Positions 7,872 through 16,632 of a stretch of DNA of 29,758 bases are shown here, in pieces. The DNA comes from CAZFJG01 sp964410915 (GTDB lineage Bacteria > Synergistota > Synergistia > Synergistales > JAFGMB01): NCBI GenBank assembly GCA_964410915.1, contig CAYPIU010000020.1, forward strand, positions 1-29,758, written 5' to 3'. The first letter of the stretch is position 1, and each line of letters starts with the position of its first letter. A program made the translations under genes and the position numbers. Under the pieces are notes generated by a model that searched no databases, was not told where the DNA came from, and was given only the letters and a program-made list of their open reading frames with translations.

Positions 7872-9047
7872 ATGTTGCTGAATATCAAAAATGAAATACA
7901 GAACAACCTTGAAACACTCATTGAACTGAGAAGAGACTTTCACAGGCATCCTGAAACGGGTTTCAGGGAATTCCGTACATCGGAAAAGATAGCATCTTTC
8001 CTGGAAAACCTCGGCCTCGAGGTAAAACGAAACATTGCCGGGACAGGCGTTTCAGGCCTGCTGAGAGGAAAGGAAGGGGGTAAGACGCTTTTACTTCGCT
8101 CGGACATGGATGCTTTGCCGGTTAACGAAGAGACCGGGCTACCCTTTGCCTCTGTAAATGAGGGAGTGATGCATGCATGCGGCCATGACGGACATATGTC
8201 AATGTTACTGATCGCAGCAAAAATACTGACGAAACACAGGGAAAGCTTTAAGGGCAATATCAAATTCGCTTTCCAGCCAAACGAAGAAGAAGCCGGAGCA
8301 GAGGAAATGATCAGACATGGAGTCCTTTCAGATCCTGAGGTAGATGCATCAATGGGCCTTCATCTATGGTCTCCCCTTCCGACAGGGACCATAGGACTAA
8401 ACCCCGGCCCTGTCATGGCGGCAAGTCATTATTTTTACCTTACCATAAAAGGTAGGGGTGGACATGCAGGCATGCCCCATAAAGCTATAGATCCAATAAG
8501 CACTGCCGTAAAGATCATTGAAGATGTTCAGCATCTACAGACAAGAGAGCTGGACAGCCTCGAGGAACCTACCGTTATCATGTTCACCGGAATACATGGC
8601 GGAACTGCACCAACAGTTGTACCTGCAGAGATACAAATTCAGGGCTCCATCAGATTTCTTCATGACAGGGGGGAATTTGTCGAAAAACGTTTTGAAGATA
8701 TCATTTCTCATATCTGTGCTATGACCGGAACTGAATATGAACTCAAAATTGTTATCGGGAACAGGCTTCTGTCCAATGATAACGATATGACTGATCTGGT
8801 CCTAAGGGAAGCCTCCGAAACGGTTGGCCAGAAAAACATACAAAAAAATATGAGAATGATGGTAGGAGAGGATTTTGCCGAATTCAGCCGGAGCGTCAGA
8901 AGTGCCTTTTATTTCGTCGGGACAGGGAATCGTGACAAACAGACAGACTATTCCCATCATCACCCGAAATTCAACATCGACGAGGATTCATTGCCCATAG
9001 GGATCGAAATGCATGTAAGAACAGCACTTGCGTACCTTGATCAGTAA
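7872..9047 (+). CDS. M20D-family amidohydrolase (N-acyl-amino-acid / hippurate hydrolase type)
   Basis: A 391-aa metallohydrolase of the M20D branch, which removes acyl groups from N-acyl amino acids or related amides. Metal-site motifs: HACGHDGH at 101-108 (Cys103, His105), the Glu cluster QPNEEEAGAEEMI at 136-148, GLHLW with His164, and HHHPKF near 365. The classic LRSDMDALPV strand is at 75-84. The usual QPAEE reads QPNEEE. The dimerisation lid (about 185-295) includes GRGGHAGMPHKAIDP. Length is normal. Start: ATG with perfect AAAGGAGGT spacing. It is the first gene of a six-gene plus-strand cluster; the next gene begins about 60 bases on. In context it probably supplies free amino acid for the dehydrogenase two genes downstream. 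True substrate is unknown. Confidence 0.88.
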   Translation: MLLNIKNEIQNNLETLIELRRDFHRHPETGFREFRTSEKIASFLENLGLEVKRNIAGTGVSGLLRGKEGGKTLLLRSDMDALPVNEETGLPFASVNEGVMHACGHDGHMSMLLIAAKILTKHRESFKGNIKFAFQPNEEEAGAEEMIRHGVLSDPEVDASMGLHLWSPLPTGTIGLNPGPVMAASHYFYLTIKGRGGHAGMPHKAIDPISTAVKIIEDVQHLQTRELDSLEEPTVIMFTGIHGGTAPTVVPAEIQIQGSIRFLHDRGEFVEKRFEDIISHICAMTGTEYELKIVIGNRLLSNDNDMTDLVLREASETVGQKNIQKNMRMMVGEDFAEFSRSVRSAFYFVGTGNRDKQTDYSHHHPKFNIDEDSLPIGIEMHVRTALAYLDQ

Positions 9048-9106
9048 AAATCAAGTTCTGACAGGTTAAATATAAAATCATATATGGATCATGGAGGATG
9101 GATAAA

Positions 9107-10063
9107 ATGTTCAAAGCTAAACATTTCAAGGAAATAGGTCAATTCATGGAAACAATGGGAATTCCCGGAAGGGATGGATGGTCTCTGCCGGACTCGGAAA
9201 AATCTTTCCCTGACGGGTGCCACTACAGGATAGAGATCGCAGGTATTGAGAGATACTCTACCCTTGTTGCAATGGTTGACGAAGCAAAAAAGAGAAAGCT
9301 TAACGTCCACAGGGCTATCTGCACTGTAGGTGGTTCCACATATTGCGATTTTCAGGAACTTAAGGATATGGCCAGACTTGCGAGAGATGAACAGATAGAA
9401 ATAATAATGACCATGGGACATCGAAAAGCATGGGATACGGGTTCCAAAGAACTTGGATACTCCGAAGGGATCGTGCAGGGCCCCCGCCACAGAGGTTCAG
9501 ATAACGTAGCTTACTGGTTAGAAGATATGATGCGTAATCTTGAGGCAGGAATAAGAGGTTTCCTCGTTTATGATGAAGGAGCTCTCACTATTGTCAACAA
9601 GATGAGGGAAGATGGATTTATACCCTCTGACACTGTTTTTAAATGGTCTGTCTTTGGAGGACAGTGCAGTCCCGCAGGAGCAAAACTTCTTGAAAAACTG
9701 GGAGCAGACTCCATGAATCCTCTCTCAGATGTATCTCTGCCTATCCTTTCAAGCATTCGCAGCACCGTAGATATACCCCTTGATGTCTACATGATAATCG
9801 TTGACAGCTTCGGCGGAATGTTCAGAGCCTACGAAGTACCAGAGATAGTCAGAACAGCTGCACCTGTATACTTCAAGATAGAACCGGGAACATCTGAAGC
9901 GGACATCTACAAACCATGGGTAACAGAAAGCTGGCACCAGGAATTCATCAGGCAGAAGGTCAAAATAGCATCTATACTGCAGGAGATAATGGAAAGAAGA
10001 GCACCTGAGCTCAAAATGTCTCAGCAGGGACCTGAAGATCTGAGTATCCCCGTAGTTGATTAA
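9107..10063 (+). CDS. Conserved-looking TIM-barrel-like enzyme of unknown function
   Basis: The 318-aa soluble protein has no signal peptide or TM segment. It shows alternating beta-strand/helix units expected of a TIM barrel: HYRIEIAGIERYSTL, RAICTVGG, IEIIMTMGHR, GFLVYDEGAL, KWSVFGGQCSPAGAKLL, LDVYMIIVDSFGG and YFKIEPGTSE. Strand ends carry acidic, Arg and His residues typical of an active site. I cannot name the family; a remote resemblance to U32-type or pyruvate/PEP-type barrels is possible but unproven. The ATG at 9098 directly abuts GGAGG, so I prefer the in-frame ATG at 9107, nine bases from that site. It sits between an amidohydrolase and a Glu-dehydrogenase-like gene with gaps of about 60 and 44 bases, so cotranscription and a shared pathway are likely. 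Confidence 0.75.
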   Translation: MFKAKHFKEIGQFMETMGIPGRDGWSLPDSEKSFPDGCHYRIEIAGIERYSTLVAMVDEAKKRKLNVHRAICTVGGSTYCDFQELKDMARLARDEQIEIIMTMGHRKAWDTGSKELGYSEGIVQGPRHRGSDNVAYWLEDMMRNLEAGIRGFLVYDEGALTIVNKMREDGFIPSDTVFKWSVFGGQCSPAGAKLLEKLGADSMNPLSDVSLPILSSIRSTVDIPLDVYMIIVDSFGGMFRAYEVPEIVRTAAPVYFKIEPGTSEADIYKPWVTESWHQEFIRQKVKIASILQEIMERRAPELKMSQQGPEDLSIPVVD

Positions 10064-10107
10064 AGAAAAAACAAAAAGCAATTTGAAAAACCGAGGAGTG
10101 CTTAATA

Positions 10108-11349
10108 ATGAACAATGTCTGGGAAGAAGCCCTTTTCAACCTTAAACAGGCTGCAGAGGCAATGAAAATGAAAAATGACATTCATGAAAGGCTTGCCAAG
10201 CCAATGCGTTTTACAGAGTTCACTATTCCTGTACGCATGGATGACGGCTCAAGAAAGATGTTTACGGCTTACAGATCGAATCATCAGGATGCCACAGGAC
10301 CTACAAAAGATGGCACACGAGTTAAACCTGACCTCACTCCTGAGGAAATAAAAGCTCTATCTCTTTTCATGAGCATCAAACATGGCGCATCAAATATACC
10401 GGCGGGCGGAGGGAAAGGCGGTATCAAGGCTGATCCATCAAAGATGAGCGAAGGCGAATATGAAAGGCTTATCAGGGGATTTATGAGAAAGCTGAGGCCC
10501 AAAGGAGCCTGGGTTGATGTTCCGGGAGCCGATATCGGTACTGGTAAACAGGCAATGGCATGGATGCTCGATGAATATGAGCAGATAACTGGTATGCATT
10601 GCCCTGCAGCAATAAATGATAAACCTGCCATTCTCGGGATCGGTGGATCCCTGGGAGGCTATGAAGCCACAGGAAGAGGTGTTGCCAGATGTACCGTGGA
10701 AGCCTCTGAAGAACTTGGCATGGAACCAGGATCCTCAAATGTGGTTATCCAGGGATTTGGACAGGTAGGTTCCATTGCTGCAGAATCCCTCTATGAACTT
10801 GGTTTCAGGATCACAGCAGTATCTGACATAAATGGAGCCATCTTCAATGATGATGGCATTGATATCCCTGCTCTTATGGAATATGCAGAAAAGGAAAAAA
10901 CCATCCGGGGCTTCTCCGGTGCTGAAGCAATGGACTCTTCAACCCTCCTTGAAAAGGAATGTGATATCCTAATCCCTGCTGCAGTCCAGGATGTGATCAC
11001 TTCTGCAAATGCTTCAAGACTTCGGACAAAACTGGTGGTTGAGGCAGCTAATGCACCAACTACTCCAGAAGCTGACAGCATACTGCAGGAAAAAGGTATA
11101 AGAATAGTTCCGGACGTTCTTGCAAATGCAGGTGGCTGTATAGTATGCGATTTTGAGCGTATGCAGGGACTCAGTGGAGATTACTGGGAAGCAGAAGAAG
11201 TTTACAGACGCCTTGACAAAAGAATGATGAACGCATACAGGGAAGCACAAAAGGTAATGAAAGAAAAGAATATTTCCATGAGAACCGCTGTCTGGGTGAA
11301 TGCCCTTGAAAAAATAACAGAAGCAATGGAGATAAGAGGCTGGAGCTGA
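10108..11349 (+). CDS. Glu/Leu/Phe/Val dehydrogenase family enzyme, atypical glutamate dehydrogenase
   Basis: The 413-aa protein aligns along its length with hexameric glutamate dehydrogenases, which oxidatively deaminate an amino acid to a 2-oxo acid. Catalytic residues are kept: Lys91 (MSIKHG), Lys103 (GGGKGG) and Asp142 (VPGADIG). The distances match the K113/K125/D165 set known from clostridial GDH. The NAD(P) fold has VVIQGFGQVG near 212-221. The substrate pocket is unusual. GPxKGGxR reads G64-P-T-K67-D68-G-T-R, and the serine that binds the glutamate side chain (S380 in clostridial GDH) corresponds to Cys347 in NAGGCIVCDFER. Substrate may therefore not be glutamate. Start: ATG with GAGGAGTG upstream. 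Third gene of the catabolic cluster. A hairpin separates it from the regulator gene. Confidence 0.88.
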   Translation: MNNVWEEALFNLKQAAEAMKMKNDIHERLAKPMRFTEFTIPVRMDDGSRKMFTAYRSNHQDATGPTKDGTRVKPDLTPEEIKALSLFMSIKHGASNIPAGGGKGGIKADPSKMSEGEYERLIRGFMRKLRPKGAWVDVPGADIGTGKQAMAWMLDEYEQITGMHCPAAINDKPAILGIGGSLGGYEATGRGVARCTVEASEELGMEPGSSNVVIQGFGQVGSIAAESLYELGFRITAVSDINGAIFNDDGIDIPALMEYAEKEKTIRGFSGAEAMDSSTLLEKECDILIPAAVQDVITSANASRLRTKLVVEAANAPTTPEADSILQEKGIRIVPDVLANAGGCIVCDFERMQGLSGDYWEAEEVYRRLDKRMMNAYREAQKVMKEKNISMRTAVWVNALEKITEAMEIRGWS

Positions 11350-11364
11350 TAGCTCTGAAAATGA

Positions 11365-11396
11365 CAGGGGTACCCGCTACCATGGCTCTACCCCTG
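11365..11396 (+). other. Intercistronic hairpin between dehydrogenase and GntR genes
   Basis: CAGGGGTA (11365-11372) pairs with TACCCCTG (11389-11396) around a 16-base loop. A T-run only appears about 20 bases later (11415-11423). It could be a partial terminator, an mRNA processing or stability element, or an operator for the regulator encoded next. Confidence 0.5.
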
Positions 11397-11448
11397 CCTC
11401 CTAACCTTTAACGGATTTTTTATTTCAGCTCAGAGAGGGTAATGAGTA

Positions 11449-12123
11449 ATGAAAGATACTGGTATTTTTAAAAATGAAAGCCTCAGGAATCGTGTTGCAG
11501 ATCATATAAGAAGAGAAATACTCCTTGGGCACAGATTCAAAAAGGGAGAACATCTCAGGGAAGTTGAGCTTGCAAAAAGGCTCGATATAAGCAGATCTAC
11601 CCTCAGAGAGGCTCTTAAAGAACTCGAGGCCCAGGGACTTGTTTGCACGATTCCCAGAAAAGGTACTTTTATCTCTGATTTCGACCACGAGGATTTTATT
11701 GAGATCTACAGACTCCGCTACCTTCTCGAGACTGATATTTACAGGGTCCTTATTGAACAGAACCTGCTTTCAGAATATGACTTTAAAGAGTTGAGAAAGA
11801 TAATCGACCAGATGGTCGAAATAACAGATTCAGACCTTTCAGATCAGGAAATGTTCATCCGTTTCAATGATCTTGATATAGCATTTCATTGTTACCTCTG
11901 GGAACGATCAGGTAAAAAGTGGTTCATCCAGATGCTGAAAAATATTTTTTTCCAACTCAGGCTGGCAATGCTTCAGGATCTTATACTTGAAGACAATATC
12001 GAATCTTCTGCCAGTATCCATTACCAGATCGTAGATGCCCTTGAAAACGGGAACCTTGAAGAAACAATGAAAGCCCTGAGAGAACACATACTGGTACAGA
12101 ATATTGAAGAAGACCCTGAATAG
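11449..12123 (+). CDS. GntR-family (FadR/FCD-type) transcriptional regulator
   Basis: A 224-aa regulator. The N-terminal winged helix (about residues 8-75) contains the GntR signature LAKRLDISRSTLREALKELE, followed by the wing GLVCTIPRKGTFISDF. The all-helical C-terminal ligand domain (about 85-215) fits the FCD type, with acidic and His positions that in relatives bind a metal and a carboxylic-acid ligand. Such proteins usually repress neighbouring catabolic genes and release DNA when a pathway acid binds. It is encoded inside the amino-acid cluster, which is its most likely regulon. A 16-bp inverted repeat just downstream (12163-12178) is a candidate operator. Start: ATG at 11449, ten bases after GAGAGGG. 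Confidence 0.9.
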   Translation: MKDTGIFKNESLRNRVADHIRREILLGHRFKKGEHLREVELAKRLDISRSTLREALKELEAQGLVCTIPRKGTFISDFDHEDFIEIYRLRYLLETDIYRVLIEQNLLSEYDFKELRKIIDQMVEITDSDLSDQEMFIRFNDLDIAFHCYLWERSGKKWFIQMLKNIFFQLRLAMLQDLILEDNIESSASIHYQIVDALENGNLEETMKALREHILVQNIEEDPE

Positions 12124-12162
12124 AGTTAAACTGAACATGAAATTACATTAACCAGACAAATG

Positions 12163-12178
12163 GTCCATTTTAATGGAC
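12163..12178. promoter_or_regulatory. Inverted repeat before phzF-like gene (candidate GntR operator)
   Basis: GTCCAT (12163-12168), TTTA, ATGGAC (12173-12178). It lies in the 69-base gap between the regulator and the PhzF gene, directly before the AGGAGGG site. It could be a DNA operator or a small mRNA hairpin. No second copy was noticed at 7872 upstream. Confidence 0.3.
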
Positions 12179-12192
12179 AGGAGGGATAAATT

Positions 12193-13068
12193 ATGAATGG
12201 ACATCCCTTTTACATAGCAGATGTTTTCGCTGAAAAGAAATATACAGGCAACCAGCTGGCAGTGATAAGGAACGCTTCCGATCTTTCTTCAGATGATATG
12301 CTATCCATTACACGTGAGATGAATTATTCTGAAAGTACTTTCATCCTTTCTGACCATCCCAGGGATGGTGGATATGACGTTCGAATATTCACTCCCGGCG
12401 GTGAGGTACCATTCGCCGGGCACCCCACACTGGGAACCGCCGCACTCATAAGAAAAAAGATCTGCCCTGAAAACCCCGGAGAGGTTATCCTTAACCTTAA
12501 GGCTGGAAGAATACCAGTGTCCGTAGAAAATGACGTTTTCTGGATGGAGCAGCTTCCTCCTGTTTTTGGAGATACTTATGCACCTTCAGAAATAGCACCC
12601 ATTCTGGGTATAGATGAGGAGGAGATCGAAACTTCCTTCCCCATCCAATGGGTTTCCACAGGACTTGCAACCGTTATAGTACCCTTGAGAAACCTGGACG
12701 CAGTAAAAAAGGTCAGCATCCAGATGCAGGATTATGTTCCCTTCATTGATAAACACGAAAAAGTCCTGTTCCTTGTATTCGCAAGGGAAACTTTGTTTGA
12801 CAAAAATAACATTCATGACAGGGTCCTCGCTCCCTGTCACGGAGTTGCAGAAGATCCTGCCACAGGCAGTGCCAATGGATGCCTTACAGGTTACCTTGTA
12901 AACCACCGCTGTATGGGCCAGGAAGATTTCCATGAAGTACGGGTTGAACAGGGCTATGAGATCAACCGACCTTCCCTTCTCCTTCTTTCCGGGTACAGAA
13001 AGGACGATGAAATAAAGGTTCACGTGGGAGGTAATGTTATTTTTACAGCAGAAGGAACACTTTTCTGA
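12193..13068 (+). CDS. PhzF-family isomerase/epimerase-like protein
   Basis: The 291-aa protein has the two-lobed diaminopimelate-epimerase fold of the PhzF family. Motifs: VFAEKKYTGNQLAV at 11-24, the catalytic-glutamate region NYSESTF (Glu47), FTPGGEVPFAGHPTLG at 66-81, and DPATGSANG near 213-221. Phenazine PhzF isomerises DHHA, but most homologues are not in phenazine clusters and their substrates are unknown. None of the other phz genes are here, so isomerisation or epimerisation of an amino-acid-derived intermediate is more likely. Start: ATG with AGGAGGG. It lies between the regulator and RidA in the same cluster. Confidence 0.88.
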   Translation: MNGHPFYIADVFAEKKYTGNQLAVIRNASDLSSDDMLSITREMNYSESTFILSDHPRDGGYDVRIFTPGGEVPFAGHPTLGTAALIRKKICPENPGEVILNLKAGRIPVSVENDVFWMEQLPPVFGDTYAPSEIAPILGIDEEEIETSFPIQWVSTGLATVIVPLRNLDAVKKVSIQMQDYVPFIDKHEKVLFLVFARETLFDKNNIHDRVLAPCHGVAEDPATGSANGCLTGYLVNHRCMGQEDFHEVRVEQGYEINRPSLLLLSGYRKDDEIKVHVGGNVIFTAEGTLF

Positions 13069-13128
13069 TAAACTTGCTTTCAGCGTAGACGATCAGATCA
13101 TTAATAATATTTCAAGGAGTGATGTTAG

Positions 13129-13515
13129 ATGAAAAAGATAATTTCAACTGACAAGGCACCAGCAGCTGTGGGACCTTATAATCAGGCAGTAGAAGCTGGC
13201 GGATTTGTATTCTGTTCCGGCCAGGTTGCACTTGATCCGGCATCAAAAGAGAAAAAACTTGTAGGAGATGACGCTGCAGGTCAGGCAGTTCAGGTTCTCA
13301 ACAATGTCAAAGCTATCCTTGAATCACAGGGACTTGGTATGAAAGATGTTGTAAAGGCAACTGTATTCGCAGTAGATATCAACGATTTCAAGGCTGTAAA
13401 CGAAGTTTACGCCACTTTCTTCGACACAGAAGCACCCGCTCGTTCTTTTTTCCAGGTGGGAGCTCTTCCACTGGGAGCAAAGGTAGAAGTCGAAGTTATA
13501 GCCTATAAAGGCTGA
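13129..13515 (+). CDS. ridA: RidA-family enamine/imine deaminase
   Basis: The 128-aa protein is full length for RidA (YjgF/YER057c/UK114). It has the N-terminal APAAVGPYNQAV, the FCSGQVALDP strand, and the key arginine at residue 105 (EAPARS) with Glu120 (VEVEVIAYKG). Family members form trimers and hydrolyse reactive enamine/imine intermediates, such as 2-aminoacrylate, to 2-oxo acids and ammonia. Start: ATG with AAGGAGTGATG upstream. As the last gene of the cluster, it probably clears an imine formed by the dehydrogenase or another member, but a general housekeeping role is equally possible. An 11-bp hairpin closes the cluster. Confidence 0.93.
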   Translation: MKKIISTDKAPAAVGPYNQAVEAGGFVFCSGQVALDPASKEKKLVGDDAAGQAVQVLNNVKAILESQGLGMKDVVKATVFAVDINDFKAVNEVYATFFDTEAPARSFFQVGALPLGAKVEVEVIAYKG

Positions 13516-13551
13516 AAAACTTAAACACGGGAAAGACATTGAAATACAGAG

Positions 13552-13577
13552 GGGAATGTCCCGTCAGGGACATTCCC
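13552..13577 (+). terminator. Hairpin ending the amino-acid cluster
   Basis: GGGAATGTCCC (13552-13562) pairs perfectly with GGGACATTCCC (13567-13577) around GTCA. It is followed by TGATTATT rather than a true U-run. Position directly after ridA supports a terminator or 3'-end stabiliser. Confidence 0.65.
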
Positions 13578-13648
13578 TGATTATTGTCAGGATACGAGTT
13601 TTCTCAAAAGATCTTCAAAATACGTTTTAAGAAACACCTGGAGGAAAT

Positions 13649-14470
13649 ATGTTTAAAGCAGATTATCATATTCACAGCTGTTTTTCGGGAGATTCAAATG
13701 AATCAACCGTGAATATTATTGAGAAGGCCATTAGTCTCCAGCTTGACGAAATAGCCCTTACAGATCATCTTGACTTTGATTTCCCCAGCGAAAAAGTTAA
13801 TTTTGACCTCGACCTGCCCGCCTACAGAGAAGCCTTGTCCAGACTCCATAATATCTCTCACAAAGGCCTGCTTGTAAAAAGGGGTATCGAGGTCGGAATG
13901 CAACCACATCTTGCCGAAAGACTTGGGCATGTCATAGATGAAGAGAAACTTGATTTTATTATTGGCTCCATACATTGTGTAAACAGAACTGATCTATCTG
14001 AGGGATCTTTTTTCGACAGATACTCTAAAGATGAAGCCCACCGGATCTACTTTGAAACCGTTTATCATAACCTTGAACTTATGAATGGAATATCCGTCCT
14101 TGGTCATCTCGATTTCATAAAACGATACGGTAAAAGCCAATATGGCCAGGCACACACCGAAATCAATTATGAACTCCATATGGACATAATCGAGGAGATC
14201 CTTCGCCTTGCTATAGATAAAGGGACAGGTCTTGAGATAAATACATCAGGATTCAGATATGGCCTGGGACATCCGCATCCTCACGAGATCATACTCAAAC
14301 GCTACAGGGAACTTGGAGGAGAGATCATAACCCTCGGATCAGATGCACATTTATCTGAACAGATCGGAAATGATTTTGCCATTGCAACTGAAATACTTGT
14401 TAAAACGGGTTTCAGATATATCTGCAGTTTTTCTGATAAAAAACCTTTCTTCCATACAATTAGAATATAG
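13649..14470 (+). CDS. PHP-family phosphatase, HisK (histidinol-phosphatase) type
   Basis: A 273-aa PHP-domain hydrolase with the metal-binding motifs in order: DYHIHS (His7, His9), LTDH (His40), RGIEVG, IGSIH, LGHLDF, EINTSG and GSDAH. This set fits the HisK-type histidinol-phosphate phosphatase, which removes phosphate from L-histidinol phosphate. No other histidine-biosynthesis gene is nearby, so another phosphoester substrate is possible. Length is close to normal for HisK. Start: ATG with CTGGAGGAAAT upstream. It has its own terminator-like element after the stop. Confidence 0.85.
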   Translation: MFKADYHIHSCFSGDSNESTVNIIEKAISLQLDEIALTDHLDFDFPSEKVNFDLDLPAYREALSRLHNISHKGLLVKRGIEVGMQPHLAERLGHVIDEEKLDFIIGSIHCVNRTDLSEGSFFDRYSKDEAHRIYFETVYHNLELMNGISVLGHLDFIKRYGKSQYGQAHTEINYELHMDIIEEILRLAIDKGTGLEINTSGFRYGLGHPHPHEIILKRYRELGGEIITLGSDAHLSEQIGNDFAIATEILVKTGFRYICSFSDKKPFFHTIRI

Positions 14471-14483
14471 TTTATATGAATGA

Positions 14484-14516
14484 AAAGTAAAGATTTATGT
14501 AAACTTTACCCTTTTT
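14484..14516 (+). terminator. Weak Rho-independent terminator after PHP gene
   Basis: GTAAAG (14487-14492) pairs with CTTTAC (14504-14509), followed by CC and five T's (14512-14516). The stem is short and AT-rich. Confidence 0.5.
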
Positions 14517-14527
14517 GACTTTAAAAC

Positions 14528-14556
14528 TTGTATTTATTCCCTCCTGGTTGTATCAT
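14528..14556 (+). promoter_or_regulatory. Predicted sigma-70 promoter for typA
   Basis: TTGTAT (14528-14533), 17-base spacer, TATCAT (14551-14556), 66 bases before the typA start. Confidence 0.42.
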
Positions 14557-14622
14557 TCCTTTTCTGTGGATATAAATATCATTTTTCAAAAATCGAGATC
14601 TTATTAACGGAGATGTAACTAA

Positions 14623-16494
14623 ATGCTTGATGTTAAAAAAATAAGGAACCTTGCAATAATTGCCCATATCGACCACGGCAAGACAACGCTTATAGACTCC
14701 ATATTCCGATCAGCCAGGGTATTCAGGGATAGCGCCAGGCTGGACGAGAGGATAATGGACAATAATGAACTTGAAAAGGAACGAGGTATAACCATCAGGT
14801 CTAAACACTGTACGGTCACATGGGATGATTACCTCATAAACCTTATAGATACTCCGGGACATGCCGATTTTTCTGGCGAAGTAGAGAGGGTCCTTTCCAC
14901 CGTAGACTCGGTCCTTCTTCTTGTTGATGCCAATGAGGGACCAATGCCTCAAACAAGATATGTTCTTAAAAGGGCACTGGAACTTGGTCTTAAACCCCTG
15001 GTGTTCATAAACAAGGCTGACAGGCCAAACGCAGATCCTGACGGCGCTCTCGACAAGACATTTGATCTATTCATCGAACTCGGGGCAACTGATGAACAAA
15101 CTGATTTCCCCGTCATTTACGGATCGGGCCTGATGGGCTGGGCTGTAGACGATATTGAAGATACGGAAAGAGAAGGAATGGATGCTCTTTTCAGAATGAT
15201 AATTGAACATGTTCCTGCACCGGAAGCCGACCCCGATGCTCCCTTCCTTATGCAGGTGAGTACTCTGGCATGGAACGAGTACACAGGAAGGATCGGCTGC
15301 GGCAAGGTACTTCAGGGAAGTATCGGTAAAGGGGAAACCTTCAACCGTACTTCATGCAGATGGGTCAATCCCGAGAAAGAGGACAGCACCTGGGAAATTA
15401 CAGGAGAATTCAGCGAAAAGATCTCTCAGATATGGGTAACCCGTGGGCTTGACAGGATCGAGATCGAAAAAGCATCTGCCGGGGATATTGTATGGATAGC
15501 AGGCCCCAGGGAAATAAATATTGGGGATACCTTTTCTTCTACGGAACTTGAAAACCCAGCAATGCCTCCTCTTGTAATAGAGGAGCCGACTGTATCCATG
15601 TTTTTCCTGGTAAATAACGGCCCCTTTTCAGGACAGGAAGGACAGGCAATTACTCTCAGACAGCTTAAAGCAAGGATCGAAAAGGAAATGCAGACGAACG
15701 TTGCCCTGCACATGGAAGACCTTGGCAGGCCTGATGGCGTAAAAGTCTCAGGCAGAGGTGAACTACACCTGGCGATCCTCATTGAGGAAATGCGTCGTGA
15801 GGGTATGGAATTCTGTGTATCCAGACCTGAGGTAATAACAGAAGTTCTGGAAGGAAAGGTCTTTGAACCTATGGAAGAACTTACAATAGAGATACCTGAA
15901 GAATTCCAGGGAGTAATATTTGATAAACTTTCAAGAAGAAAAGCCCGTATGGTAAATATGAACAATCCACAGACTGGTATGCTGCAGATAGAATTCCGTA
16001 TACCTACAAGAGGGCTTATCGGATACAGAAGTGAATTTTTAACTGATACGAGAGGCCTGGGCATAATGTCATCCTGTTTTAATGGATATGGTCCCTGGAC
16101 CGGAGAGATCAATCCTCGAAATCGTGGATCCATGATAAGCATTGAAACAGGAGAAGCAACAGGTTATCAGCTTGACAACCTTCAACAGAGAGGAACCCTT
16201 TTCATCAAGCCAATGGAGAGGATCTATGAAGGAATGATCATAGGCGAACATTCAAGACCTGGTGACATGACCTGCAACCCCGCTAAGAAAAAACAGGTAA
16301 CGAACCACAGGGCTTCTACAAAAGACATGGGAATAAAGCTTGATGTTCCCCGGATCCTTAATCTTGAAAAAGCCATAGAATGGATAGATGGAGATGAACT
16401 TGTGGAGATAACACCACAATCCGTAAGAGTAAGAAAAGCTATAACCAGCGAGAATGAACGTAAAAAACTTGCAAATAAACAGATCTTCAAATAA
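14623..16494 (+). CDS. typA: Translational GTPase TypA/BipA
   Basis: The 623-aa protein is colinear with TypA/BipA, an EF-G-like GTPase that binds the ribosome under stress and assists 50S assembly. G-motifs: AHIDHGKTT at 14-22 (G1), RGITI (G2), DTPGH (G3) and NKAD (G4). The TypA-specific C-terminal region is present, including RIPTRGLIGYRSEFLTDTRG, MISIETGEATGYQLDNLQQRG, and CNPAKKKQVTNHR with the following RAS. The segment after G2 reads RSKHCTVTW, where most TypA proteins have a LAKNTA-like stretch, so it is a somewhat divergent member. Length is slightly above the usual 605-615. Start: ATG with GGAGATG upstream. Confidence 0.96.
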   Translation: MLDVKKIRNLAIIAHIDHGKTTLIDSIFRSARVFRDSARLDERIMDNNELEKERGITIRSKHCTVTWDDYLINLIDTPGHADFSGEVERVLSTVDSVLLLVDANEGPMPQTRYVLKRALELGLKPLVFINKADRPNADPDGALDKTFDLFIELGATDEQTDFPVIYGSGLMGWAVDDIEDTEREGMDALFRMIIEHVPAPEADPDAPFLMQVSTLAWNEYTGRIGCGKVLQGSIGKGETFNRTSCRWVNPEKEDSTWEITGEFSEKISQIWVTRGLDRIEIEKASAGDIVWIAGPREINIGDTFSSTELENPAMPPLVIEEPTVSMFFLVNNGPFSGQEGQAITLRQLKARIEKEMQTNVALHMEDLGRPDGVKVSGRGELHLAILIEEMRREGMEFCVSRPEVITEVLEGKVFEPMEELTIEIPEEFQGVIFDKLSRRKARMVNMNNPQTGMLQIEFRIPTRGLIGYRSEFLTDTRGLGIMSSCFNGYGPWTGEINPRNRGSMISIETGEATGYQLDNLQQRGTLFIKPMERIYEGMIIGEHSRPGDMTCNPAKKKQVTNHRASTKDMGIKLDVPRILNLEKAIEWIDGDELVEITPQSVRVRKAITSENERKKLANKQIFK

Positions 16495-16632
16495 ATAATA
16501 AACCTGGAATAATTCTGAACTGAAAAAAATACCATCTAAAGACCGGTCCCATTGATAAAACTGAATTCAAATATAAGTAAAACGTTCAAAAGAACATTTT
16601 CAGCTTTGAACCCTCAGTTTTCAAATTATATC

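Noticed and set aside
15426..16142. 238-codon minus-strand ORF inside typA
   Set aside because: Antisense shadow of a highly conserved gene; no ribosome-binding site and no recognisable domain.
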